DNA of 64,000 nucleotides from Aedes albopictus. Lineage: Eukaryota; Arthropoda; Insecta; Diptera; Culicidae. Position numbers and translations under genes: made by a program. Numbering within the stretch: the first letter of the stretch is position 1; each line of letters starts with the position of its first letter. Of the stretch, positions 11,046-23,229 are shown piece after piece. The notes beneath the pieces are model-generated. The model was not told where the DNA came from and searched no databases. It saw only the letters and a list, made by a program, of their open reading frames with translations. Where the stretch lies: positions 82,725,734 to 82,789,733 of the forward strand of contig NC_085136.1 of NCBI RefSeq assembly GCF_035046485.1, in the 5' to 3' direction.

Positions 11046-14000
11046 AAACGGCAAACGGCTGCAAAACGGTGAGTCGATAAGGAGAGCGTCCAATATAGCT
11101 CTGGTCCTCACAAGCTCCTACCTCATGCTTCCACGGGTCAAGCGATGACAAAGACCGCCAGCTAAGAGTTGTGTGCTTAGCTGGTAGTGCAGCCTGGGCA
11201 CTGTTGTCCTTCTGACTTCAGCTAGATTGAGGAGGTACGATCCGAGTGTCTGTTCACCAAGGAGGTGCGGCTCAAACAGCGTCTGTTCTGGCATCCAGCG
11301 GCTGAGTAAGAAACGCTGCACCACGCCCAACTAGATCCAAGGTGGTAGCCCCATCAGCGTGGTCGTCCTAGTGTTGGTTGGGACGTTAAACAGAACTGGC
11401 ACGATGGCCCTCCGGCGAGACAGGAGTGTTGGCGTAGGCCCAATAAGCCACCCGTAAAAATCCCCATTGCGAATAACATAGGAGAAAATACGACTCGATA
11501 CAATCGGCAAAGACCCACGCGACGAAACAAGGACTACGATTGGAAACTTGGAACATGGAATTGCAAGTCACTAGGTTTCGCAGGATGTGACAGGATAATC
11601 TACGACGAACTACATCCCCGCAACTTCGACATCGTGGCGTTGCAGGAACTTTGTTGGACTGGACAGAAAGTGTGGAAAAGCGGGCATCGAGCGGCTACCT
11701 TCTACCAAAGCTGTGGCACCACCAATGAACTGGGAACAGGATTTATAGTGTTGGGCAAGATGCGACAACGTGTGATCGGGTGGCAGCCGATCAACGCAAG
11801 GATGTGCATGTTGAGAGTTAAGGGCCGTTTCTTCAACTACAGCATCATTAACGTCCACTGCCCACACGAAGGGAGACCCGATGACGAGAAAGAAGCGTTC
11901 TACGCGCAGTTAGAGCAAACATACGATGGTTGCTCGCCGCGTGACGTGAAAATCGTTGTCGGCGACATGAACGCGCAGGTAGGAAGGGAGGAAATGTACA
12001 GACCGGTAATCGGGCGCAACAGCCTGCACACCGTATCGAATGATAACGGCCAGCGATGCGTAAACTTTGCAGCCTCCCGTGGTATGGTAGTCCGAAGCAC
12101 CTTCTTCCCCCGCAAAGATATCCACAAAGCCACCTGGAGATCACCCGACCAACAAACAGAAAACCAAATCGACCACGTTCTAATCGACGGTAAATTCTTC
12201 TCAGATATAACCAACGTCCGCACATACCGCAGTGCGAATATAGATTCGGATCACTACTTAGTCGCTGTATGCATGCGCTCAAAACTTTCGACAGTTATCA
12301 CCACGCATCGAAGTCGAACGCCGCGGCTCAACATCGAGCAACTTCGTAACGTAGAAGTGGCTCAAGACTACGCGCAGCAGTTAGCAGTGGCCCTACCAAC
12401 GGAAGAGCAGCTTGGCGCAGCTACACTTGAAGATGGCTGGAAGGACATCCGATCCGCCATAGGTAGTACCTCGGCTACAGCACTAGGCTTCGCGACTCCG
12501 AATCACAAAAATGACTGGTACGACGGCGAATGTGAACAGTTGAAAAACGAGAAGAATGCAGCATGGGCGAGAATGCTGCAACACCGTACGAGAGCGAATG
12601 AGGCACGTTACAAACAGGCGCGGAACAGGCAGAACTCAGTCTTCCGGATGAAGAAGCGCCAGCAGGAAGAACGAGATCGCGAAGCGATGGAAGAGCTGTA
12701 CCGCGCTAAGGACACACGAAAGTTCTACGAAAGTTCTACGAAAAGCTGAACCGCTCGCGCAGAGGCTTTGTGCCACAAGCCGACATGTGCCGAGATAATC
12801 ACGGGAATATTCTCACGAGCGAGCGTGAGGTGGTCGAGAGGTGGCGGCAGCATTACGATGAGCACCTCAATGGCGACGTTGCAAGTACCGAAGGTGGCGT
12901 GGTAACAGATCTAGGAGTATGTGCACAGGACGAAAGACTTCCGGCCCCTGACCTTCAAGAGATTGAGGAGGAGGTTGGCCGGTTGAAAAACATCAAGGCC
13001 GCTGGAGCAGATCAACTACCAAGCGAGCTTCTAAAATACGGTGGAGAAGCACTGGTGAGAGCACTACACTGGGTCATTACCAAGATTTGGGAGGAGGAAG
13101 TATTACCGGAGGAATGGATGGAAGGTATCGTGTGTCCCATCTACAAAAAGGGCGACAAGTTGGATTGTGGGAACTACCGCGCGATCACACTACTGAGCGC
13201 TGCCTACAAGATACTCTCTCAAATTTTATGCCGCCGTCTATCACCGATTGCAAGAGATTTCGTGGGGCAATATCAGGCTGGATTTATGGGTGAACGCGCT
13301 ACAACGGACCAGATGTTCGCCATCCGCCAGGTGTTGCAGAAATGCCGCGAATACAACGTGCCCACACATCACTTGTTCATCGATTTCAAATCGGCGTATG
13401 ATACAATCGATCGAGAACAGCTATGGCAGATTATGCACGAATACGGATTCCCGGATAAACTGATACGGTTGATCAAGGCGACGATGGATCGAGTGATGTG
13501 CGTAGTTCGAGTATCAGGGGCACTCTCGAGTCCCTTCGAATCTCGCAGAGGGTTACGGCAAGGTGATGGTCTTTCGTGCTTGCTGTTCAACATTGCTTTG
13601 GAAGGTGTAATAAGAAGAGCGGGGATAAACACGAGTGGGACGATTTTCACGAAGTCCGTTCAGCTGCTTGGTTTCGCCGATGATATTGATATTATTGCTC
13701 GTAAATTTGAGACGATGGCGGAAACGTACATCCGACTAAAGAGTGAAGCCAGGCGAATCGGATTAGTCATTAATGTGTCGAAGACAAAGTACATGATGGC
13801 AAAGGGCTTCAGGGAGGAATCACCGCGCCCGCCACCCCGAATTCATATCGACGGTGATGAAATCGAGGCGGTTGAAGAATTCGTGTACTTGGGCTCACTG
13901 GTGACCGCCGACAACGACACCAGCAGAGAAATTCAGAGGCGCATTGTGGCAGGAAATCGTGCTTACTTTGGACTCCGCAGAACTCTACGATCGAACAAAG

Positions 14001-14495
14001 TTCGCCGTAACACGAAGTTAACCATCTACAAAACGCTGATTAGACCGGTCGTCCTCTATGGGCACGAAACATGGACCCTACGTGCAGAGGACCAACGTGC
14101 CCTTGGAGTTTTCGAACGGAAGGTGTTGCGTACCATCTACGGCGGAGTGCAGATGGAAGACGGGACTTGGAGAAGGCGAATGAACCACGAGCTGCATCAG
14201 CTGCTAAGAGAACCAACCATCGTCCATATCGCGAAAATCGGGAGGCTACGGTGGGCGGGTCACGTCATCAGGATGTCGGATAGCAACCCGACTAAAATGG
14301 TTCTCGAGAGTCATCCGACCGGTACAAGAAGACGTGGAGCGCAGCGAGCTAGGTGCGTCGACCAAGTGGAGGACGATCTGCGGACCCTACGCAGAGTGCG
14401 AAACTGGAGACAAACAGCCATGGACCGAGTGGAATGGAGGCGGCTACTATGTACAGCAGAGGCCACCCCGGCCTTAGCCTGACCGGTAAGGTAAG
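11046..14495 (+). mobile_element. Full-length RTE-clade LINE
   Basis: A 3450-bp insertion bounded by the exact 11-bp direct repeat TTGTTCAATCA (11035-11045, 14496-14506). The length, the single endonuclease-plus-RT frame, the very short 3' UTR (13 nt after the TGA at 14480) and the tail GGTAAGGTAAG all fit the RTE clade, which includes JAM1-type elements in Aedes. About 300 nt of 5' leader precede the open frame. A related leader fragment lies at 34.76-35.18 kb. The element interrupts an older tandem repeat, so it is the younger insertion. Confidence 0.9.
11544..14482 (+). pseudogene. RTE endonuclease-reverse transcriptase, broken by an 11-bp duplication
   Basis: The frame opens after a stop at 11346-11348. 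Endonuclease homology begins near 11544 (TWNCKSL), with LQELCW, GDMNAQVG (about 11964) and IDSDHYL (about 12240) as catalytic-block motifs. There is no in-frame ATG before 11634, so the start is unclear. At about 12717-12740, GAAAGTTCTAC is tandemly duplicated; the extra 11 bp shift the frame and give a stop at 12747. RT continues in the new frame from about 12735: FIDFKSAYDTIDR, GLRQGDGLSCLLFN, FADDIDII, then a C-terminal LYGHETWT region. Apart from this one event the frame is clean. The product would nick DNA and reverse-transcribe its own RNA. Broken here, so presumably inactive unless the duplication is an assembly error. Confidence 0.9.
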
Positions 14496-15245
14496 TTGTT
14501 CAATCATATAAACATTTTTTGCCTTCTAATATAACCGTATGTCATATTTGGTTCCATTTGATTGATTGATTCTCAAGTTATGCAGAATCGTTCATTTTAT
14601 TTGCATGGCAGCCCCCTTTTTCAGAGAGTGGAGTGATCTCATGCCATCATGAACACATTGTTTGTGCCTTTTAAAACCTCCGCATGCCAAACTTGGTAAC
14701 ATTTGCTTAATTAGTTCTCGAGTTATGCAGAAATTTCCGTTGAATTTGTTTGGGAATCCCCCTTTTCAAAAGGTGGAGGGGTCTCACACACCATAGTAAC
14801 AATTTTTGCCTTCTGAAACCTCCGCATAGCAAATTTATTTTTATATTATTGGTTCTCGAATCATGCAGAAATGTCCGTTTCGTGTGTATGGGAGACCCCT
14901 TTCCAAAGGGAGAAGGCGTCTTACATCATCGTAAAAACATTTCTCAGCTTCTGAGTTCCCTACATGACAAATTTTGTTATATTTGCTTGATTGGTTTTCA
15001 TGTTATACAAAAAAAATCTGATTAATTTGTATGAGAGCCCCCCTTTTCAAATGTGGAGGATTTGTGTGTAACCATGAAACATTCGTTACTTTCTGAATCC
15101 TCTTCATGGCAATTTTGGTTCCACTTTTTTGATTGGTTCTCAATTTATGCAGAAATGTCCATTTCATTTGTATAGGAAGTATGCAAGTTTTCATACCAAT
15201 CGGTCCAGTAGTTTCCGAATCAATAAGGGTCAAACAGACAGAAAT
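14496..15245. repeat. ~155-bp tandem repeat, right part
   Basis: Four to five further units of the array interrupted by the RTE LINE (TTATGCAGAAATTTCCGTT, CCCCCTTTTCAAA, GGAGGGGTCTCA blocks). It ends with CGGTCCAGTAGTTTCC...CAGACAGAAATTATTTT, the same terminal module seen at 16.94-17.16 kb. Confidence 0.8.
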
Positions 15246-16939
15246 TATTTTTTATAAATATTTTTATAGTTTTGAGCGTCATAAATCAACTTGATATGGA
15301 GTTCAGGTTTACAATGCCTTTTCTGTACCATGCCGGTCTCCGGTCATTAATTTAGTTCCTACGGTTTTATGGCGTGTTGCCTCTGTCGGTTGCCAACCTG
15401 GTGGTTCAGTTTATGAGAGAAGTCGTTAGTTTCCCAAGTTCGGTTTGGATCATGTTGGTCCTTTCAACCTACCTGTATTACTTATTTGGAAGAATATAAA
15501 ATAATAGTCCTGTTCATCGACGTAGGTTGAACTTGCTCGAAGTTGCTGCATCCTACTCTCACCCGTTTGTTGACTAATTTTTAATTGCAAGATGCAGCAA
15601 CTTCGAGCTAATATCTTCAAAGTTTAATCCTTGGTTTAATCTTTTGTCTGATTTGCATCAATTTATAAAGGAGTTTGTACATTGTTATAAAAGCTCACAA
15701 ACATACATAAGAAAACCCCTCATGTCGTACCTCTACAATTTGATTAAACGATAAAATTTTTCCATTGCTCTTTAAATTGCCTACGATATCCTACCAGAAA
15801 TGTCTGCATGAGTATTGCGAGGAAAATCCCCTTCAAGAATTCTTCAGTTTTTTTTTCTTAGATTGTTAGCAGGACGAACCCTTCAAGGAACTCCTGTCAC
15901 TTCAACGAATGATCTACGGTCTGGCATCATGCGCCCGCTGGTCTCCAGCTTCTTCTATTTACCAATTGATGCACCCGATCCATTCCCGGTAATCGCTGTG
16001 ACAAAGCCGAATAGTTAGCGATTCATACCCCAAGCACACTTCCGATATTAACATGCGTATGCAATAACATGTTTAAGGTAATTAATTCCTTCACTGTTAA
16101 CCCATTCAAAAACGGCTTGGGACCCGTGAGTAGAAAAAGTCCTTTTGTACCTACCCCGGAAGCAGCCATTGGCTAGGCCATCAATTAGTGATGTTCCCTT
16201 CTGGGTTGGTGCGGCCGATACTATGGGGTCCCCATGGGGTTTGGTTAGTCTTTCCGTTTCTTTCACAGACAAATATTTTCAGAAAGGTCTCGCAAAAATC
16301 ATGTTCAAAGTTTATTTGGCTTATTATCTTTTGAATGAAACTTTGATTTTTTATTTGGAATGCAACTTGGCGGAGATATGGGATTTTAAAAATTACATTC
16401 TTTTGAGGAGGTGACCCTACATTTTTGATCGGGAATGAACGTATAGATCGGAGTTCTATGTCATTGTTGAAATGCCTCAACAGTGTGGAGTTTTTCTCGT
16501 TCAGGAATACGTAATCCGTGGATGAATTGTGAACTCTCCGGTCGGTGAATGCCAGTGCGTCCCATTATCGTCAGACTTGTCCTTGCGGGCTAAGATCGCC
16601 TTATCCTGCTGGGCCGAAGAATATGCTGACCTTGTGCTGACCATTATCATTGCGAACGTACTCCTATTTCGGGAATAATATTGTTATTCTCACGATTGAT
16701 TAGATTTCAAGCGCATAGTTAACCTCACCTCGCCGTACGCTCTTAGACCGAAGAGGAAAAATATTGACTGCTTGGACAATTAATTATGTTGAATCTCCCC
16801 CAGAGATAATCGGATTCCGAGGCCAAAACAGCCTTGCTCGAGTACTTACACTGTTGACATATTTGTTTTGAACGCTCATTTGTACTTCCAGGAAAACGAC
16901 GTACTGCCTGCCTACTGTGTTTTTTGACATGCAGCTTCA
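15246..16939. other. No gene recognised; one perfect inverted repeat
   Basis: Only short open frames. The only distinct structure is the 18-bp inverted repeat at 15535-15608, listed separately. No exon with splice sites on both sides could be supported. Confidence 0.45.
15535..15608. repeat. Perfect 18-bp inverted repeat (hairpin)
   Basis: GCTCGAAGTTGCTGCATC at 15535-15552 is exactly complementary to 15591-15608, with a 38-nt loop. It could be a tiny transposon remnant or a structured RNA. A miRNA precursor is possible, but the arms are short. Confidence 0.8.
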
Positions 16940-16942
16940 AAG

Positions 16943-17095
16943 GGACGTCCCCCGCAAAGTCATCTGTATGGGAGCCCCCCGTTCCCGAGACCGGATAGGT
17001 CCCGCACCAAGCTAAGAACTTTCCCCGGTCCCAACAGTACCCACATACAAAATTTCACACCGATCGGTTCAGTAGTTTCCAAATGCATAGCGGTC

Positions 17096-17126
<31 letters not shown>

Positions 17127-17157
17127 AATTCATTTATATATATATAGATATAGATTT
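16943..17157. repeat. Dispersed repeat end with (CAGA)n and (TA)n
   Basis: It shares GTATGGGAGCCCCC, CCGATCGGTTCAGTAGTTTCC-like and CAGACAGAAATTCATTT blocks with the array ending at 15245. It is followed by a run of CAGA and then ATATATATAGATATAGAT. Probably the terminal part of the same repeat family. Confidence 0.7.
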
Positions 17158-17529
17158 CATATAAAATTTGTGAAAGGTACCTATGAATCAAATCTAACTC
17201 TTAATCTTTTGATAGAGTCTAAGAACGAGTGGATTAAATGAAAGATGACTGAGATATGACCGAAAAACATTTCCATGTTTTTTTATTTTTCTTTTTTTTT
17301 AAGTGTAGAATTAGCATCTAAGTTAAAATACACAAAAAAAATCCATGTTTTTGAGGGGGTGACTCCAAACTTTTGCACGGGAGTGTAGATGACCGTACAA
17401 TTCGTAGTTGCTACTCCGTGATTGACCAGAACAATCGAAATTGCACAAGGAACCAACAAACATAGCTTGGGAGTAGCTACCGATCTCAATGTGCACAGTT
17501 CGAGAATTCCAGACTTTATTAGTCAATAA

Positions 17530-17665
17530 CGGCGCCGGCCACGTCCTTACGGTCATCGAGGAAGGAAAGGAATGTTAGTGTGACGTACGTTGCTACTAGA
17601 GACCGAGATCACCTCATCTTCTCCACGACTGTCACGGGAAGGAGTTTTTGTTAGTGGGGAGGGGG
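17530..17665. repeat. Dispersed module, copy A
   Basis: GGCCACGTCCTTRCGG, a GAGG...GGAA spacer, TGTCACGGGAA and GTTAGTG occur in the same order and spacing as at 48815-48965. The family is not recognised. Confidence 0.6.
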
Positions 17666-18046
17666 AGAGTCACATGATTTGGATTCACTATAGTAAGTGA
17701 TGTGATTCATGCAACCTTTACTTGAGTCAAAACATTTATTCATTTTGACTAAAATATTACAAATGTCGACACCGAAGATCACGAACCATTCAAATTTTTG
17801 TGTAAATGCAAAAATGAAAGAAAAATATTTATTATCAACTGAATGTGCATTGAAAACTAGTGCCGACACATGACGTGACGAACTTTTCAATATTTGTTAG
17901 ATAAATACACAAAAACCAGAGCAGAATTTTATACATACTTTAGCATTAATTATCATGATAAAATGGAACGAGCTCACCGATAAACATCCTTCGAAGTGTC
18001 CAGTGCGTATGTGCTGCAGCATCTTCCACTAACTGGCCTTTTCTCC

Positions 18047-18195
18047 GAAATCACACTGAACCGCTACAACTATACACGGGTACGACGATGTGCATATTCA
18101 AATTGACGACGACGACGCGGCCACTAAAATCACACTAAACCGCCCCGTACGAAGATGAGCACAGCCAAATAGACAACGATGACGACGCGCACGCA
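18047..18195. repeat. Short diverged tandem duplication
   Basis: Two roughly 70-bp units share AAATCACACTRAACCGC, ACGAWGATG and a GACGACGCG end. No coding value was seen. Confidence 0.55.
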
Positions 18196-18629
18196 GACGA
18201 TCCGAATGAAAAAGCGGCATTTTCACTTTGCTTCCAAAAACACACTGAAGTAGTACTGAGATTGTACTTGAAGCTACTAAATGCTATGCTACACTAAAAT
18301 TGCTGTTCTATTGGTGCATATAATGCCAACAGAGTGCAAGTGCTTGGTTATTACTTGGATAGATTAGCATTCTATTCTGGAAATAGCTCTCCAGTATCCG
18401 TCATAGGCTATACGGGACTCCTGGGTGGTGTATGGCGCACTCCATGGCGGCCCAGCTGACGCTGTTGAACGTATTGTTCACGTTAAGCGTGACGACCGCG
18501 CAATCGGAGCCTGTATAGTGACGTCATCATTTTCTCCTTATTTTTCTTTCCTTCGGCGTCGGTTCATAGAGCCGTCCTTGACCGCGAAAAAAAAATGGGA
18601 GCGATGTTTACAAATGAGAATTTGATGAG

Positions 18630-19390
18630 GTTAGGCTTTTGCTGCAAGCCTCTATAGCGGATTCCCCTTTCTTTTGGATCCCCCGTTTCTTTTGGATAGC
18701 TATCCCGGTCGTTGTGGTTACAGCCCAAATAGCGTCCACCATCGTTTGACCCTTCCGGAAGCCGAATTTGAGAGCACAGAGTGCCAGAGTCGTCTGGGCT
18801 TTCCTGGTGGTGTCCAGAAGACAGATAGGTCCGTATGACGGTGGCTTCCCGTGTTTGGGCAGTAGAACCATTATTTGTCTTTTCGACCTCTCCAGAATTT
18901 TGCCTCTTTCCAGGCACATCTGCATAACATGTCATTACTTTCGGAATACGTTTCGGACCCGTAGCCTTGTTCAACTTGAGTGACTTTGCCATTGCAATGA
19001 CTTCGTCGCTCGTCACCGGAGCAGCCTCGCTTTGGCCGTTTTGACCGTAGGGAACGGGGGCCCATGACCTTGTGTCGTGGCGCAAGAACAATGTTTCCAC
19101 GAACTGCTGCAGCATATCGGGGGAGTGTTCAGAGGGTGCTGACGCGCCTTTCGTTTTAGCAATGACTTCCCAGTAGGCATCACCCCAGGGAGTCGTGTTG
19201 GCTGCCAGGCAGAGTTTTCCGAAGCACGCCCGCTTACGTGCCTTAATATCTTTGTTCAGTGCCAGTTGAGCCGCCCTGTAGGTCTCACTTCGCTCCTTCT
19301 TACCGCCGCCATCAGTGCGAGCTTATTGCATCCTCCTCGTAGCTCTTAGACAGGATGCGCGGAGTTCTGCGATTTCAGGACACCAGTTCG
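18630..19390 (-). pseudogene. R1-like RT N-terminal part and linker
   Basis: The minus-strand frame includes SEAAPVTSDEVIAMAKSLKL and NKATGP (the canonical start of R1-type RT), then frameshifted pieces corresponding to LLPKHGKPPSY, GPICLLDT and FGFRKGQTMVDAI. The upstream linker reads PWGDAYW...AKTKG. At least three frame changes occur. The palm block with FADD is absent, because the copy is cut at about 18625. Confidence 0.75.
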
Positions 19391-19439
19391 CGTCCCTTTC
19401 TGGGTAGGGATCGCCTCGGCATCGCAGCGTTGCATGCAT

Positions 19440-20170
19440 GGATTAGCGTTCGAACTAGATCGGATAGATCGTCGGGTCGGTGTTACCCTCCATGAACAAT
19501 CGCCGTCTTATCAAAACGATAGGTCAGCCATACTCGATGGCTGTCAATGAAAGTCGGTTGCGCCCGTCTTCCTTTGTCTTCCTCCATGTTCCACTCTGAA
19601 TTGAATCACCAGGTGATCGTATACCTATCGTCAACCCTCCAGCCTGAGCAAGCTTTAGACCCAGGTTCCAGGAGGTCACATCAATGCTAGACTCTACACC
19701 GTTCCTATCGTAGATGCTTTAGTCGCCTACGTTCACGACATCCACGTTGACTCTAGGCATAGCTTCGAGTAGGGTCCAGCCTCTCGCATTAGTGGAGTAG
19801 CCATCTTACTCAATTGTGTAGGCTTGACCCAGGCGTTAAAGTCTCCACCGATTACTATGGGGCTCAATTACACTAGTGCACTTGATAGCGAATCTAGCAT
19901 AGACTGATCTATCGGCCACCTGGACAACTGCAGTAATACACCCCGTTGATTTTCGGTATTGCGAAGCCCTCGTGCGATGTGGAAATTATTTCCTGGACCT
20001 GAAAACGACCGGTTGTACAGATCGCCGCTAGCTTGGCCTTATCCGCTACCCAGTTTCCTTAATCGGGAGGGATACGGTATGGGTCCGATAGTAGGGCGAT
20101 GTCTGTACTTCACTCCGAGACTGACTGCCACAGCAACTGTTGTGCGGCTTCACAGTGGTTCAGATTTAGC
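19440..20170 (-). pseudogene. R1-like endonuclease domain remnant
   Basis: On the minus strand near 19865 the frame reads VIGGDFNAWV, the conserved GDFN block of APE-like endonucleases. Downstream is RNGVESS-like sequence near 19700. The frame changes repeatedly and contains stops. It resembles the better preserved endonuclease at 39.4-39.9 kb. Confidence 0.7.
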
Positions 20171-20199
20171 TGTGTAACGTGCATTATCGTAGGTTGTTT

Positions 20200-20611
20200 T
20201 AATCTCTTCGCATGCCTGGGGCATTTGTGGTCGCCCGTCGTGTGACCATCATTCGCCGTGCAAATCAGACATATTGGTGCCGAGTTGCACTCGCTGGCGA
20301 TGCGGCTGCACTACTTCCTGCTGAGTTTACTCCTGTCAGGGCTCACGACTTGTATCCTTGATCGAAGCCCTTGAAACAGGCCTCTGGCGGCTCGTAGATG
20401 CTGAGCGGGAACACCGACTGGCCAACTCTGTCTACTGCAGTCGCCTTGTTCACCTCCCCTGGGAGCTCGGTCGTGACGATCTGCGTACCTGAAAAGGGCA
20501 CTTCCACAGACGGATCAATGCACTTGGTGCACGTGCAACTACTTTACACTGCTGCTTGAGGGTGGCCGCGCCGGTGATCTCATCTAGGTTTTTGCACTGG
20601 AGAGTCGCCTC
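20200..20611 (-). pseudogene. R1-like gag zinc-knuckle region
   Basis: The minus strand carries CNSAPICLICTANDGHTTGD, a CCHC knuckle (C-x2-C-x4-H-x5-C-like), near 20220-20300. NLDEITGA near 20575-20595 is an R1 gag signature also present at 31.6 kb. Broken by stops. Confidence 0.72.
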
Positions 20612-21109
20612 CAGGCTTGATAATCCTCCTCGAAATCAAAAGAGTTTTGCAACATGCTCTAGAGCGGTGTTTTGCTTTTGCCTCGTCGCGAGGGAGCGAA
20701 CGAACCCCAAACAGAGAGGCAATAAAAACTGAGCGAGGAAGAGGGGAACAAAAAACCCAGATTAATCCACCTAGTAGTGGTAGTGCCTTTCTCGTCGAAT
20801 ATGTACTCATAATCTTCACGTTGACATTAGCTGATCCTAAGAACACTTATACGTTTAATACGATTCATGTAAAATTTGACCTTCTTATGAACCCAAATTT
20901 TGCACTGCAATTTAAAACGCAAAAGGAGATTGGAAAAACTTTATTCAGTGTTGATGCGACCAAATTATATTTTTCCCATAACATGTTGATTCATCCTACT
21001 TTATATTAACACCGCAGGAACTCGGAATGGTGAGATTTGATGAGATTGCTTTGGTCACGATTTTGTTCTCTTGCATATATGAAGACTTTGATCATTTCTT
21101 CACTTTAAA

Positions 21110-21760
21110 TCTTACCCAAAGTTTATCAGGCTATCAGAAAAGCCACAATTTGATTTATCGCTAACATTGGTTTTGTTCTCCTTCATAATTCCACTATTTG
21201 ATGTGCCGCATGCATGAGTTCGGTTTAATTTTACGTTTGACCATTTCCGGCGAACACCTGGAACCGATTCCATGACACTACCGGCTGTCCCAAACATTAT
21301 CTATGGCTATTTTGTTGTCATCAGGCTGCCTAAAAAAACATGAATTGATGTGTTGCACGGGGAGCATCAATTATGTAAGTATGTCACGCTGAAATTGGGA
21401 ATTTTCGAAGCCAAAACCGGTTCTCGGAAAGGATCTGTTGTCCCAAATTTGATCTGAGACTATTTTCTTGCTAACTGTTCATTAGGTTACCGAATAAATC
21501 ATGTGACATGTCACATGTATTGATTCTCTTTTACATTTGAAATATTCCGGCGTGACAGATGGAATCGGTTCCGTGGAACACTGATATGGTCTGATACTTT
21601 TTTCTTGTCAACTGTACATCATGTTACCTAAAAAGCCGTGATTTGAGGTGTTGCATGCATGGCTTTGGTTCACATTCAGGTTTGGCCACTTCTGTCGGGA
21701 CACCCGAAACCAGTTCCGGAATACTACCGATAGCCTTTAATGCAGGATGTTAGGTTCATG
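21110..21760. repeat. ~155-bp tandem units, left group
   Basis: Repeated blocks CATCAGGTTAYC, AAAAGCCG, TTGATGTGTCGCATGCATG and GACACCCGGAACC occur near 21126, 21318, 21480 and 21608, all diverged. Same units as at 23.2-24.1 kb. Confidence 0.7.
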
Positions 21761-21944
21761 AGTGCAAACCTTTATAACCTTACACCGCACATCGGCGGCG
21801 TTGTCTTTTTATGTCATAACCACAGCAGCAGTGGTTCGGCATATGATCAAGACTGTGTGCGCGGTGCAAAACGAGATGCCAGCATAGACTAATTTCAAGA
21901 CCTCGATGAACCACACGCTAACCTGAAACTACCCATCGCATGGG

Positions 21945-22440
21945 TCGATTCTACCCGGATTTTCATGTTGTTAGCAGTTGTCAAAATCCGGGTAACCCGA
22001 AAACCCAGATTGGTTGAATCTGGGTAAAGATCTGGGTAATCGGCACTTTGTCACTTTCCGGCTTGAGAATATGGCAGCGGTCAGGCGAACGCTGGCAATT
22101 ATGGGTGTTTCCTCAAAAAATATAAGGATAAATGACGGGAAAACAGTTAAATTCTTTCAGGGAACTGTTTTCCTGCATCAGGTAAGTGAACAGCACACGG
22201 GAATTGGGAGCTTTTTATCAAAAATCTAAATTGGAAATAAATTAACAAAATCAAGGTCCAGGAGGAGCTGGGTACCGGTTACCCAGATTTTGCCACCAAC
22301 ATCGGTAACCCAGATTAGAGTAAAGGTGCCTTTACTCAGATTAGAGTAACTGCAGTTTTGCTCAATCTGGGTCGCTTTGACACCAATCTGGGTAACTGAG
22401 GGTTGGCGTGCAAAGAAAACCATTACATTATGTGTGTCCA
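21945..22440. repeat. Cluster of AATCTGGGTAA / TTACCCAGATT motifs
   Basis: At least ten copies of the 11-bp motif or close variants. Plus-orientation copies cluster at 21975-22045 and 22365-22400, and reverse copies at 22275-22320. The arrangement recalls foldback termini built from tandem units, but no target duplication was confirmed. The 71-codon frame at 22014-22229 lies inside and is not recognised. Confidence 0.55.
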
Positions 22441-23229
22441 GTCCGGTACCCAATAATATTAATTACCGTGTATTTTTTACGTGTAAATTGCCTTTTGTGT
22501 AACTTATATTTAGCGTGTTACACCGATCTGACAGGAAAAGGACTAAAAATAAATTTCGTAACGGGGTACCGAGGATTGTTCACAATCTACAAACTTGACT
22601 GCGGAAAAAAATGCGACCATGACGCCGCTGATACCAGTGTGCACTAGCTCCAGCGGCACAGTGTGCAAAAACGTGCTTACCTTTACAGTTGCAAATGCAT
22701 GATCTGATATACAATGTTGAATTCGGAATTACAAGAACACGAGAGGAGCTAGACGTTTGATATCAAAGAACGAATTGTAGAACAGATTCATTACGCATTT
22801 TTCAAAGATAATTTACAAAAACAAACACTACTTTTTAGCTTATTTGATTTAGAAAACTAAGTTCTTTAACTAAACCAATAGATTCAATGATCTTTTTTGG
22901 TAGAAAATTTAATAATCTTTCGAATGAGGGTTAAAAAGCTGCGTTAAACTTGCCCATTTTCAAGTTATAGCCAGTTTGAGGCAAGAAAAGTCAAAACCAT
23001 ATAAATTTCAATTACTAGGTAACGGTTGAGATTTGACCATATGCGTAGACATTTTGTTTTCACCATTTATGATTCTCTATTACACCTTAAAAAGTTTGCA
23101 TTCACGAACCTAACACCCACGCTTTGCTGTGTCGCATGCATAGGTTTGGTTCAATTTTATATTTGGCCGCTTTCGGAGGGACACCCGGAATTAATTCCGA
23201 CACTACCAGCAGTCCCTAATGTGGTCTTA

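Noticed and set aside
11848..12282. Minus-strand frames opposite the RTE endonuclease
   Set aside because: Antisense of conserved coding sequence; no independent evidence.
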